From assembly GCA_964550345.1 (NCBI GenBank), contig CAZJYZ010000007.1, positions 23,300-87,299 of the forward strand: a DNA stretch of 64,000 bases, written 5' to 3'. This document shows, one piece after another, positions 8,076 to 15,757 of this stretch. The notes beneath the pieces were generated by a model that was given only the letters and a program-made list of their open reading frames with translations, made no database searches and was not told the DNA's origin. Numbering within the stretch: position 1 is the first letter of the stretch; every line of letters begins with the position of its first letter. The DNA is from JAAEUB01 sp964550345. GTDB taxonomy: Bacteria; Pseudomonadota; Alphaproteobacteria; Rhodobacterales; Rhodobacteraceae. A program made the translations under genes and the position numbers.

Positions 8076-9221
8076 ATGGATTTCGCATTATCAGAAGAAC
8101 AGCAAGCCATTTTTGACATGGCCTTTGCCTTTGGTCAGGACAATATCGCACCCCACGCGCAGGCATGGGAGAAGGATGGCACGATTCCCAAGGATTTATG
8201 GCGCGAAATCGCCCAGTTAGGCTTTGGTGGGCTCTATGTCAGCGAAGAATATGGCGGCTCTGGCCTGACCCGACTGGACGCCACTTTGGTGTTTGAAGCT
8301 CTTGCCATGTCCTGCCCCGCTGTCGGATCTTTTTTGTCGATCCACAACATGGTCGGCGGCATGATCGATAAATTTGGCACTTCGGCGCAAAAACAAAAGT
8401 GGCTTCCTGATCTGTGTAGTATGGACAAGATTTTCTCCTATTGCCTGACCGAGCCCGGTTCAGGCTCGGATGCCGCCGCATTGCGTACAAAGGCCGTTGA
8501 AACCGATCAAGGTCTTCGCCTGTCTGGCTCCAAAGCCTTCATCTCCGGAGGCTCTTATTCAGACGCATACCTGATCATGGCGCGCACGGGTGAGGAGGGG
8601 CCAAAAGGCATTTCCGCTATGATCGTCGAAGACGGCACACCGGGGCTTTCTTTTGGTGCTTTAGAGCATAAAATGGGTTGGCAGGCACAGCCGACCTCTC
8701 AGGTAAACTTGGACAATTGCAACATTTCTGCTGAAAATATCGTTGGAGAAAAGGGCAAAGGTTTCACTTATGCGATGGCAGGACTGGATGGCGGGCGTTT
8801 GAACATCGCTGCTTCCGCCTTGGGCGGCGCCCAGAACGCACTGGACCTGACCTTAACCTATATGGGCGAGCGCAAAGCTTTTGGCCGGTCGATTGATCAG
8901 TTTCAGGCGTTACAATTTCGCCTTGCAGAGATGGAAGTCGCGCTGCAATCGGCCCGGACCTTCCTGCGCCAAGCCGCCTGGAAGCTTGATACAGGCGCCC
9001 ATGATGCCAGCAAATTCTGTGCCATGGCAAAGCTTTACGTGACCGACGCCGCCTTTGACGTCGCCAACGGCTGCCTGCAATTGCATGGCGGATATGGCTA
9101 TCTGGCGGATTATGGCATTGAAAAGATCGTGCGCGACCTGCGCGTGCACCAAATCCTTGAGGGCACCAACGAGATTATGCGCCTGATCATTTCCCGGCAA
9201 ATGTTGGCGGATCGCAACTAA
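8076..9221 (+). CDS. Acyl-CoA dehydrogenase, probable isobutyryl-CoA dehydrogenase
   Basis: FAD enzyme predicted to oxidise isobutyryl-CoA to methacrylyl-CoA in valine breakdown, passing electrons to ETF. The 381-residue protein has the two family signatures (CLTEPGSGSDAAALRTKA and QLHGGYGYLADYGIEKIVRD) and the catalytic glutamate in LEGTNEIMR near the C-terminus. The substrate call comes mostly from context: it is the first gene of a block with 3-hydroxyisobutyryl-CoA hydrolase and 3-hydroxyisobutyrate dehydrogenase. Its stop overlaps the next start as TAATG. Confidence 0.92.
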   Translation: MDFALSEEQQAIFDMAFAFGQDNIAPHAQAWEKDGTIPKDLWREIAQLGFGGLYVSEEYGGSGLTRLDATLVFEALAMSCPAVGSFLSIHNMVGGMIDKFGTSAQKQKWLPDLCSMDKIFSYCLTEPGSGSDAAALRTKAVETDQGLRLSGSKAFISGGSYSDAYLIMARTGEEGPKGISAMIVEDGTPGLSFGALEHKMGWQAQPTSQVNLDNCNISAENIVGEKGKGFTYAMAGLDGGRLNIAASALGGAQNALDLTLTYMGERKAFGRSIDQFQALQFRLAEMEVALQSARTFLRQAAWKLDTGAHDASKFCAMAKLYVTDAAFDVANGCLQLHGGYGYLADYGIEKIVRDLRVHQILEGTNEIMRLIISRQMLADRN

Positions 9222-10267
9222 TGACTGATATTATCATTCGCAAACAAGGTTATGCCGGACGCATCACCCTGAACCGCCCCAAGGCGCTGAATGCGCTCAG
9301 CTATGACATGTGCCTGAAAATCGAAGCAGCACTGGATGCGTGGCGGGAAGACCCGTCGATCAAACTGGTGATCATAGACGCGCAGGGTGACAAGGCCTTT
9401 TGCGCCGGTGGCGACATTCAGGAAATGTATGACACGGCCAAGGCTGGAAACTACGAATACGGTCGAAATTTCTGGCGTGACGAATACCGGTTGAATGACA
9501 AAATCGCCGAATATCCAAAGCCTTACATCGCCCTGATGCAGGGTTTTACCATGGGTGGCGGCGTCGGTGTTTCGTGTCACGGGTCACATCGGGTCGTGTG
9601 CGAAAGCTCAAAAATCGCCATGCCAGAATGCGGGATCGGGTTGGTGCCGGATGTGGGCGGATCGCTTTTGCTGGCGCGGGCTCCTGGACGGGTCGGCGAT
9701 TATCTCGGCACCACGGCTGCACGCATGGATGCGGGCGATGCCATCTATGCCGGATTTGCCGATCATTACATTCCGCGCGAAAAATGGCCCGCGCTCATCG
9801 CCGATCTGGAAGCAAACGGAGACGCTCAGGCCGTTGTTAAGGCGGCAAAAACTGCGCCCAAATCGCATCTTGAAAGCGACCGAAACCGGATTGACCAGTT
9901 TTTCACCCAAGATAGCCACAACGCCATTATCGACGCCCTGCGCAGTGAGAACAGTGAAGAGAACGCCGCCACGCTGAAGGCCTTTGAACGTAATTCCCCC
10001 CTGTCCATGGCCTGCACAATCGAGATGCTGAAAAACCTGCGCAATCAGGGCAGTGGCATCCGCGAAGCTCTCAGCCAGGAATACCGCTTTACCTGGCGCA
10101 GCGCCTCGCATGGCGATTTTGTCGAAGGCATCCGCGCTGCCATTATCGACAAAGACCGCAATCCGCAGTGGAAAATTTCCCGGCTGGGCGCGGTTCGTGA
10201 TAGCGATATAACTGAGATGCTGGCGCCACTTGGTGAAAACGAACTGAAACTGGAGACATCTTCATGA
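9221..10267 (+). CDS. 3-Hydroxyisobutyryl-CoA hydrolase (enoyl-CoA hydratase/isomerase family)
   Basis: Crotonase-fold thioesterase that releases 3-hydroxyisobutyrate from its CoA ester in valine catabolism. The markers separating it from ordinary hydratases are the oxyanion loop GFTMGGGVGVS and the catalytic segment MPECGIGLVPDVGGS, as in human HIBCH. The 348-residue length and the C-terminal SLSMACTIEML-like region match the hydrolase branch (seen here as PLSMACTIEMLKNL). It is coupled by overlap to both neighbours: TAATG upstream and ATGA downstream. Confidence 0.92.
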   Translation: MTDIIIRKQGYAGRITLNRPKALNALSYDMCLKIEAALDAWREDPSIKLVIIDAQGDKAFCAGGDIQEMYDTAKAGNYEYGRNFWRDEYRLNDKIAEYPKPYIALMQGFTMGGGVGVSCHGSHRVVCESSKIAMPECGIGLVPDVGGSLLLARAPGRVGDYLGTTAARMDAGDAIYAGFADHYIPREKWPALIADLEANGDAQAVVKAAKTAPKSHLESDRNRIDQFFTQDSHNAIIDALRSENSEENAATLKAFERNSPLSMACTIEMLKNLRNQGSGIREALSQEYRFTWRSASHGDFVEGIRAAIIDKDRNPQWKISRLGAVRDSDITEMLAPLGENELKLETSS

Positions 10268-11136
10268 ATATCGGCTTTATCGGACTGGGTAATATGGGCG
10301 GGCCTATGGCGGCCAATCTGGCGGCTGCGGGCCATGTTGTCACCGGCTTTGACCTGACCGCCCCCTGCCCTGCCGGTGTCTCGGCGGCTGATAGCGCCGA
10401 AGCAGCGGCTGAAGGCGCTGACGTGGTCATCACCATGTTGCCAAACGGCGAAATATTACGCGCGGTTGCTGACCAGATCGTCCCGGCCATGTCCCATGGC
10501 GCGGTATTTTGTGACTGTTCCACGGTGGACGTGGAATCTGCGCGCGCCGTGGCCGATATGGCGGTTGCAGCGCGTCTGATGGCAGTTGACGCACCGGTTT
10601 CCGGTGGTGTTGGCGGCGCCACGAACGGCACGCTGACCTTCATGGCTGGAGGTTCGGATACGGGTTTTGCCAAGGTCAGCCCACTTTTTGACGTCATGGG
10701 GCAAAAGGCCGTGCATTGCGGCGCTTCTGGTGCGGGTCAATCAGCCAAGATCTGCAACAACATGATCCTTGGCGCGACCATGATCGCCACCTGCGAAGCC
10801 TTTGCTTTAGCTGACAAACTTGGCCTAGACCGGCAGAAAATGTTTGACGTGGTCAGCACGTCAAGCGGCTATTCGTGGTCCATGAATGCCTATTGCCCGG
10901 CCCCCGGTGTGGGCCCGATGAGCCCGGCTGACAGCGGCTATCAGCCCGGTTTCGCCGCCGATCTAATGTTGAAAGACCTGCGCCTGTCCCAGCAAGCCGC
11001 CGAGGCCGTGGATGCCGACACCCCGATGGGTGCGCGCGCGACCGAGCTTTATGCACAATTTGTCGAGGAAGAGGACGGCAAGGGCCGTGATTTTTCCGCC
11101 ATGTTGCCGCGGTTTGAAAAACGCGGGCGCGGATGA
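10264..11136 (+). CDS. mmsB: 3-Hydroxyisobutyrate dehydrogenase
   Basis: NAD-dependent oxidation of 3-hydroxyisobutyrate to methylmalonate semialdehyde, which MmsA (4639-6138) then consumes. The Rossmann motif GFIGLGNMGGPMAANL begins at residue 4; the substrate motif DAPVSGGVGGATNGTL and the catalytic lysine in SAKICNNM are intact. At 290 residues it is standard. The start overlaps the hydrolase stop (ATGA), and its own stop overlaps the next start (ATGA), so the operon continues into a regulator. Confidence 0.95.
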   Translation: MNIGFIGLGNMGGPMAANLAAAGHVVTGFDLTAPCPAGVSAADSAEAAAEGADVVITMLPNGEILRAVADQIVPAMSHGAVFCDCSTVDVESARAVADMAVAARLMAVDAPVSGGVGGATNGTLTFMAGGSDTGFAKVSPLFDVMGQKAVHCGASGAGQSAKICNNMILGATMIATCEAFALADKLGLDRQKMFDVVSTSSGYSWSMNAYCPAPGVGPMSPADSGYQPGFAADLMLKDLRLSQQAAEAVDADTPMGARATELYAQFVEEEDGKGRDFSAMLPRFEKRGRG

Positions 11137-11792
11137 ATTGGACGGGCGAAGACACTGGCCTGTCCAAGTTGGACACGCATGCACAGGCGCAATTAAATGC
11201 TCTCGCGCCGCAGATCGTGCCCGCAGGCGCCGTGTTATTTTCTCCCGGCGATGCGGTCAAAGGCTACGTCATCGTGCTTTCGGGCCGTGTCGATGTTCAT
11301 CTGCTTGGACCGACAGGGCGCGATATTTTACTCTATGCGGTGGTGCCGGGCCAATCCTGCATCCAGTCAACGCTGGGCCTGTTGGGCGGTGATGCTTATA
11401 CGGGCGAAGCTGTTGCCTCTGCCCCAACTAGGTTTGTCCTACTGCCACGTACCCTTTTTCTGGAACTGCTGGACGAGAGTCACAGGTTTCGCCTGTTGGT
11501 TTTTGAGACCTTCGCGGCCCGCATGCAGTCAATGATGCAACTTGTTGAAAATGTTAGCTTTGTACGGGTTGAATCGCGCCTTGTTTCGCTCTTGCTGGAA
11601 CGGGCTGACGCAAATGGCCGGCTGGAAATGACCCAGGCAGACATGGCGCGGGCGATCGGATCGGCGCGCGAGGTTGTCTCGCGCAGGTTGGATAAACTGG
11701 CGCGCGAAGGACTATTGGAGCATGAGCGCGGTGTATTGCATCTCATCGACCGCGCGGGTCTTGCCAAAATCGTTGAAGGCCCGGCGCTTTAG
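11133..11792 (+). CDS. Crp/Fnr-family transcriptional regulator
   Basis: 219 residues: a cyclic-nucleotide-binding-type barrel (about 20-115), a dimerisation helix and a winged helix (about 165-215). The recognition helix reads AREVVSRRLDKL with R179, E180 and R184, the same three positions (R180, E181, R185) with which E. coli CRP reads TGTGA. There is no N-terminal cysteine cluster for an Fe-S cluster as in Fnr. It is translationally coupled to mmsB by ATGA. Just downstream, in front of the DUF2892 gene, lies TGTGACCAGATCACA, a plausible target. The effector is unknown. Confidence 0.9.
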   Translation: MNWTGEDTGLSKLDTHAQAQLNALAPQIVPAGAVLFSPGDAVKGYVIVLSGRVDVHLLGPTGRDILLYAVVPGQSCIQSTLGLLGGDAYTGEAVASAPTRFVLLPRTLFLELLDESHRFRLLVFETFAARMQSMMQLVENVSFVRVESRLVSLLLERADANGRLEMTQADMARAIGSAREVVSRRLDKLAREGLLEHERGVLHLIDRAGLAKIVEGPAL

Positions 11793-11824
11793 TTTGACCC
11801 GAAAACTAACCTGCCGCGGCCCTG

Positions 11825-11839
11825 TGTGACCAGATCACA
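11825..11839. promoter_or_regulatory. Crp-type palindrome upstream of the DUF2892 gene
   Basis: TGTGACCAGATCACA has perfect TGTGA/TCACA half sites with a 5-base spacer, 56 bases before the DUF2892 start codon and 33 bases after the Crp-like gene. The half sites match the R-E-x-x-x-R recognition helix of the adjacent regulator. The spacer is one base shorter than in the E. coli CRP consensus. Confidence 0.6.
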
Positions 11840-11894
11840 TGCTTTATTGCCCTTTTGTGTTAAAATAGGCGCGTAAAGACAGAAGGAGTTTGTC

Positions 11895-12104
11895 ATGTTC
11901 AAGAAAAATGAAGGAAATATAGACCGCATCCTGCGTGTCGTCGTAGGCCTTGTACTGGTCATCGCCTTTTTCATGCTGCCCGAGGCAAGCTATCGCCTAT
12001 GGCTGCTGGTTGGCATCATTCCATTGGTCACAGGGCTGATGGGTTCCTGCCCGCTTTATTCCATCCTCGGCGTGTCCACCTGCCCGATGAAGGACAGCGA
12101 ATAA
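11895..12104 (+). CDS. DUF2892 small inner-membrane protein (69 aa)
   Basis: Two hydrophobic helices (RVVVGLVLVIAFFML at about 14-28 and LWLLVGIIPLVTGL at about 35-48) after an N-terminal NEGNIDRILR, then SCPLYSILGVSTC with two cysteines: the DUF2892 (YgaP transmembrane-like) pattern. In other bacteria this domain is associated with rhodanese and sulfur or nitrosative stress functions; nothing more can be read here. AGAAGGAG precedes the ATG. It lies directly behind a Crp-type regulator and a matching palindrome, so it is probably controlled by it. Confidence 0.9.
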   Translation: MFKKNEGNIDRILRVVVGLVLVIAFFMLPEASYRLWLLVGIIPLVTGLMGSCPLYSILGVSTCPMKDSE

Positions 12105-12111
12105 CCTCAAT

Positions 12112-12139
12112 GGCCGCCGGGCCAAGGGGTTTGGCGGCC
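12112..12139 (+). terminator. Hairpin after the DUF2892 gene, possible terminator
   Basis: GGCCGCC (12112-12118) and GGCGGCC (12133-12139) form a perfect 7-bp stem. The T tract is absent (GAATTCAACTT follows), so termination efficiency is doubtful. Confidence 0.35.
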
Positions 12140-12182
12140 GAATTCAACTTGCATTCAGTATCCACCCGCGCAAACCTGCGCC

Positions 12183-13358
12183 ATGAAAACGCTTACCCAA
12201 TCCCCCACCGATCCTGAATTTGTCCAGAACCCATATGGGTTTTATGCGCGCGCACGCGCCGCCGGTGATCTGGTCTGGTGGGAAGACTACAAAATGCCGA
12301 TGGCGACCTCGCACAAGGCCGTACATGCCTTGCTGCGCGACCGGCGTTTTGGCCGCGAGCCGGTGACGCCACGCAAAATCCCGCCCCATCTGGCGCCCTT
12401 CTACGCGGTCGAAGCGCATTCCATGCTGGAGCTGGAGGCCCCGCGCCATACGCGCCTGCGCGGACTGGTCCTGCGCGCCTTCACCAAACGCCGGATTGCC
12501 GGGCTTGAGCCTGAAATATCCACCCTCGCCCATGACCTGATCGAAGCTTTTCCTGACGGGGATTTCGACCTGTTGCCCGCCTTCGCCACCCGAATTCCGG
12601 TGATTATCATCTGCCGGTTGCTTGGCGTGCCCGAAGACATGGCCGACCAGCTGCTGAACTGGTCAAACGACATGGTGTCGATGTATCAAGCGCGCCGCGA
12701 CCGGGCGGTTGAAGACCGTGCAGTTGCATCCACCGAGGCCTTTGTTGCCTTCATGCGTGCATATATCGACCAGCGCCGTTCGACCCCGCGTGACGACCTC
12801 ATTTCGCATCTGATTACAGCCGAGGAAGAGGGTGAAAAACTATCGACGGACGAACTCATTACCACCTGTATCCTGCTGTTGAACGCGGGCCACGAAGCCA
12901 CAGTGCATTCCTTGGCCAACGCAGTCAAAGTCCTATTGGAAACCGGCAAACAGGCCGCACTGCTGAATTCAGACACCCTTGAAACCACCATTGAGGAAGC
13001 CCTGCGCCTTGACCCACCCCTGCATCTATTCACGCGGTACGCCTATGAAAAAGTTGAATTATTCGGGCACATATTTGAACGGGGCGACGAGGTAGGGCTG
13101 CTGCTCGCCGCCGCTAACCGCGACGCAAATATCTGGCAGGACCCCGACAGCTTCAATCCCGCACGCCCCATCCAAACCAATGCCAGTTTTGGCGCCGGGG
13201 TGCATTTTTGCATCGGCGCGCCCCTTGCAAGGCTTGAGCTGACCACCGCCCTTGAAATCCTGTTTCGCCGTTGCCCCGATCTCGCCCTCAGCGGCAGGCC
13301 GGAATACGCCAACCTCTACCATTTTCACGGACTTACCCGACTGATGGTGCGAAGGTAG
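12183..13358 (+). CDS. Cytochrome P450
   Basis: Soluble class I P450 of 391 residues. The heme loop FGAGVHFCIG places the proximal Cys at 343; the K-helix ExxR is E272-R275 (EEALR). The I-helix reads AGHEAT (235-240): the acid Glu238 is present, but the next residue, usually the catalytic threonine, is Ala239, as in P450eryF where substrate assists proton delivery. The substrate is unknown. No ferredoxin gene is adjacent; a ferredoxin-NADP reductase lies 0.7 kb downstream past a minus-strand regulator and could supply electrons. The start codon is 78 bases after the DUF2892 gene. Confidence 0.95.
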   Translation: MKTLTQSPTDPEFVQNPYGFYARARAAGDLVWWEDYKMPMATSHKAVHALLRDRRFGREPVTPRKIPPHLAPFYAVEAHSMLELEAPRHTRLRGLVLRAFTKRRIAGLEPEISTLAHDLIEAFPDGDFDLLPAFATRIPVIIICRLLGVPEDMADQLLNWSNDMVSMYQARRDRAVEDRAVASTEAFVAFMRAYIDQRRSTPRDDLISHLITAEEEGEKLSTDELITTCILLLNAGHEATVHSLANAVKVLLETGKQAALLNSDTLETTIEEALRLDPPLHLFTRYAYEKVELFGHIFERGDEVGLLLAAANRDANIWQDPDSFNPARPIQTNASFGAGVHFCIGAPLARLELTTALEILFRRCPDLALSGRPEYANLYHFHGLTRLMVRR

Positions 13359-13432
13359 GCTGTGATGCGGCGCGCCTGAAACTAATTTGTAAAAGCTGCG
13401 TGCCGCAGGCACACATTATAACTGCACCACCT

Positions 13433-13894
13433 TTAAAGCGGCAATTCGGTGGTGAACTTGATTTCTTCCATCGACAACAGCGCCGTGACGTTAAAGATCT
13501 TCACCTGTGAAATAAGTGCCTGATAAAAAACATCATAGGCACGCGCATTCGCCACCCGTACCTTGAGAATATAGTCTATTTCCCCCGCCAGCCGGTGCGC
13601 CTCCAGCACCTCGGGCCGCTCCTGCAGCACCCGCAGGAAATTGTCCTGCCAGCCCGCTTCATGCTCTGACGTACGCACGAGCACAAAAAAGCAGGCCTCA
13701 AAGCCCAGCGCCTCGGGGTCCACATGCACTGTTGCCGGACCAATCACTCCGGCCTCGCGCATCTTTTTAATCCGGTTCCAGACAGGGGTTTTTGAAGACC
13801 CGACCTTCTCCGCAATCACATCCAGCGATTGCCCGGCATCACGCTGCATTTCCGCCAGGATTCTGCGATCAAGCGCATCAGGACTGTCTTTCAT
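13433..13894 (-). CDS. Lrp/AsnC-family transcriptional regulator
   Basis: About 153 residues: N-terminal helix-turn-helix (LDRRILAEMQRDAGQSLDVI and SSKTPVWNRIKKM) and the C-terminal RAM ligand domain (VLEAHRLAGEIDYILKVRV). The start is placed at ATG 13894 because GGGGTG then lies 7 bases upstream; an ATG two codons earlier abuts that signal too closely. Divergent from ferredoxin-NADP reductase. A perfect 7-bp-arm palindrome at 13912-13927 lies just upstream and suggests autoregulation and possibly control of fpr. The amino-acid effector is unknown. Confidence 0.92.
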   Translation of the reverse strand: MKDSPDALDRRILAEMQRDAGQSLDVIAEKVGSSKTPVWNRIKKMREAGVIGPATVHVDPEALGFEACFFVLVRTSEHEAGWQDNFLRVLQERPEVLEAHRLAGEIDYILKVRVANARAYDVFYQALISQVKIFNVTALLSMEEIKFTTELPL

Positions 13895-13911
13895 TACCAT
13901 TCACCCCGTTT

Positions 13912-13927
13912 CAGAACAAATGTTCTG
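13912..13927. promoter_or_regulatory. Palindrome between lrp-type gene and fpr
   Basis: CAGAACA-AA-TGTTCTG has 7-bp perfect arms, 17 bases before the regulator start codon. A second short dyad GGGAA-TCT-TTCCC is at 13955-13967. These are candidate operators for the Lrp/AsnC protein. Confidence 0.5.
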
Positions 13928-14090
13928 TTTTGCATCACTTTCTTCGGAATTACCGGGAATCTTTCCCAATTGGAAGCCTAATCCGGGTGATAGAGATGGA
14001 TTATTCCAAGACATTCCGCCGCGCTTGCCGGTCTGGACCACGGGGGGACAAATGCGTATACGAACCGGAATTGTTATTTGATAAACGGAT

Positions 14091-14909
14091 GTGATCGTGA
14101 ACGACGCCAGCTCCACCCCTGCCAGCCGGGCCAAACCCAAACTACCCGACGCCCAGAATGTCACCAAAGTCACCCACTGGACCGACCGGCTGTTTTCCTT
14201 TCGCGTCACCCGTCCGCAGAGCTTGCGCTTTCGCTCGGGCGAGTTTGTGATGATCGGTCTGATGGGGGACAACGGCAAACCACTTTTGCGCGCCTATTCC
14301 ATTGCCAGCCCCTCCTGGGATGAAGAGCTTGAGTTTTATTCGATTAAAGTGCCGGACGGTCCTCTGACCTCGCGCCTGCAACATATCAAACCGGGGGACG
14401 AGATTATCCTGCGTCCAAAGCCCGTTGGCACGCTGGTGATCGACGCGCTTTTACCCGGCAAACGTCTGTGGTTTTTCGCCACCGGCACCGGCATTGCCCC
14501 CTTTGCCAGCCTGATGCGCGACCCGGAAGTTTATGAGAAGTTTGAGCAGGTCATCATGATGCATACCTGCCGTCATGTGGAAGACCTGGAGTATGGCCGC
14601 CAGTTGGTGGATAACCTGATCCACGACCCATTGATCGGCGAAATGGTCGAAGGCAAGCTGACCTATTATCCGACCACGACACAGGAAGAGAGCCCGAAAA
14701 TGGGCCGCATCACAGACAACCTGACCTCGGGCAAAGTGTTTGAAGATCTGGGAATTGACGCCATCGACCCGGCAAATGACCGCGGCATGGTCTGCGGCTC
14801 TCTGGCCTTCAACAAGGATATGATGGCGGTGCTGGACGGGTTCGGCCTGAACGAAGGCGCCAATTCAGACCCCGCCGAATATGTGGTCGAAAAAGCCTTT
14901 GTAGACTAA
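14091..14909 (+). CDS. fpr: Ferredoxin--NADP+ reductase
   Basis: FAD flavoenzyme moving electrons between NADPH and ferredoxin or flavodoxin in the cytoplasm. It shows the FAD-binding RAYSIAS (about residues 67-73), the NADP-binding FFATGTGIAPFASLMRDPE (about 127-145), and a C-terminal acidic plus aromatic end (VVEKAFVD) typical of bacterial-type FNR subclass I. The length of 272 residues includes a roughly 20-residue N-terminal extension (NDASSTPASRAKPK). The ATG at 14091 has a poor ribosome site, and a GTG at 14097 is an alternative. A perfect terminator follows. Confidence 0.95.
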   Translation: MIVNDASSTPASRAKPKLPDAQNVTKVTHWTDRLFSFRVTRPQSLRFRSGEFVMIGLMGDNGKPLLRAYSIASPSWDEELEFYSIKVPDGPLTSRLQHIKPGDEIILRPKPVGTLVIDALLPGKRLWFFATGTGIAPFASLMRDPEVYEKFEQVIMMHTCRHVEDLEYGRQLVDNLIHDPLIGEMVEGKLTYYPTTTQEESPKMGRITDNLTSGKVFEDLGIDAIDPANDRGMVCGSLAFNKDMMAVLDGFGLNEGANSDPAEYVVEKAFVD

Positions 14910-14925
14910 CACCTGCCCAAAATAG

Positions 14926-14959
14926 AAACGCCGCGCGAGAGGCCCCGCGCGGCGTTTTT
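14926..14959 (+). terminator. Strong rho-independent terminator after fpr
   Basis: AAACGCCGCGCG (14926-14937) and CGCGCGGCGTTT (14946-14957) pair perfectly over 12 bp with an 8-nt loop, followed by a T run. Confidence 0.95.
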
Positions 14960-14977
14960 GTTTGGTCTCTCTTACCC

Positions 14978-15565
14978 TTACAGACCGAAAGCACCCTTGA
15001 TCAGGTCAATCGCGGCCTGAACCATTTCAGGGTTCTCAGCAGCTTTGGTAATAGCTGCTTGCAGGGCCGTCTTTTTCAGCGGGTCAAGGTCGCTGTCTGC
15101 AACCATTTCACCTAGTTTTTCCGCATCAAAAGTCTCGGCAGTCAGCAGATCGGCAATTGAACCGGTCTCTTCTGCAGCAGCCTCCTCAGCGGCAGCGGCG
15201 GCAGCCGCTTCTTCCTCGGCAATACGTGCAGCTTCAGCGGCAGCAGCTTCTTCCTCGGCAATACGCGCGGCCTCAGCGGCAGCAGCCTCTTCCGCAGCAA
15301 TACGCGCAGCTTCAGCGGCGGCGGCTTCTTCCTCGGCAATGCGTGCAGCTTCAGCGGCAGCAGCCTCTTCCGCAGCAATACGCGCAGCTTCAGCGGCAGC
15401 AGCCTCTTCCGCAGCAATACGCGCAGCTTCAGCGGCGGCGGCTTCTTCTGCTGCCTGCACTGCTGCAGCTTCTTCCGCTTTGCGTGTCTGTTCCCCTGAA
15501 TACCACATATATCCGCCGGCACCCGCTGCAACGATGATGATCGCAGCAATCAAACCTTTGTTCAT
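14978..15565 (-). CDS. Ala/Glu-rich repeat protein with N-terminal membrane anchor (195 aa)
   Basis: A membrane helix (LIAAIIIVAAGAGGYMWY, residues 5-22) is followed by a charged linker and an uninterrupted helical repeat: a 13-residue unit EEAAAAEAARIA[A/E] repeated six times exactly (residues 40-117) plus a degenerate seventh (118-130). A small C-terminal domain follows (about 137-195; IADLLTAETFDAEKLGEMV). The layout resembles TolA: anchor, long Ala-rich helix in the periplasm, then a small folded end. The start at 15565 is preferred because the membrane segment follows directly; upstream frame is without support. Function unknown. Divergent from infC. Confidence 0.8.
   Translation of the reverse strand: MNKGLIAAIIIVAAGAGGYMWYSGEQTRKAEEAAAVQAAEEAAAAEAARIAAEEAAAAEAARIAAEEAAAAEAARIAEEEAAAAEAARIAAEEAAAAEAARIAEEEAAAAEAARIAEEEAAAAAAAEEAAAEETGSIADLLTAETFDAEKLGEMVADSDLDPLKKTALQAAITKAAENPEMVQAAIDLIKGAFGL
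15215..15448. repeat. Six tandem 39-bp coding repeats
   Basis: DNA basis of the 13-residue repeat in the minus-strand gene at 14978-15565. The copies are nearly identical in nucleotide sequence, differing mostly in GCG/GCA and in Ala/Glu at the last position, which indicates recent expansion or contraction by slippage or recombination. Not a CRISPR: there are no spacers. Confidence 0.9.
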
Positions 15566-15673
15566 GATGTAACCCCATTTTTTGTTTTTCACAGGTTTCC
15601 CCGTCTCGACACTGCATGCCATGATCCCGAAACGCGAAATTTGCAAGGGAACTTTCGCCACACTTGCCGCATT

Positions 15674-15702
15674 TTGCCAAACTATCGGCTTGAAAGCATA
15701 TA
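15674..15702 (+). promoter_or_regulatory. Candidate sigma-70 type promoter for infC
   Basis: TTGCCA (15674-15679), a 17-base spacer, then CATATA (15697-15702), about 56 bases before the proposed AUA start codon of infC. Confidence 0.45.
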
Positions 15703-15757
15703 AACCTGCCATTACCCTGCGCGCCAAGGTGCATGAAACTGAATAAGGAACTTTGTT

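Noticed and set aside
12183..14909. Treating the P450 and ferredoxin-NADP reductase as a dedicated redox pair
   Set aside because: A minus-strand regulator lies between them and fpr is a widespread housekeeping gene; no ferredoxin gene is present.
15215..15448. Regular repeats that might be taken for a CRISPR array
   Set aside because: Units are directly adjacent with no spacers and encode an in-frame 13-residue protein repeat.
15045..15572. Long plus-strand open frame of low complexity (Ala/Ser-rich) opposite the repeat protein
   Set aside because: It is the antisense of the Ala/Glu repeat; GC-rich periodic repeats open all frames. No ribosome site or family resemblance.
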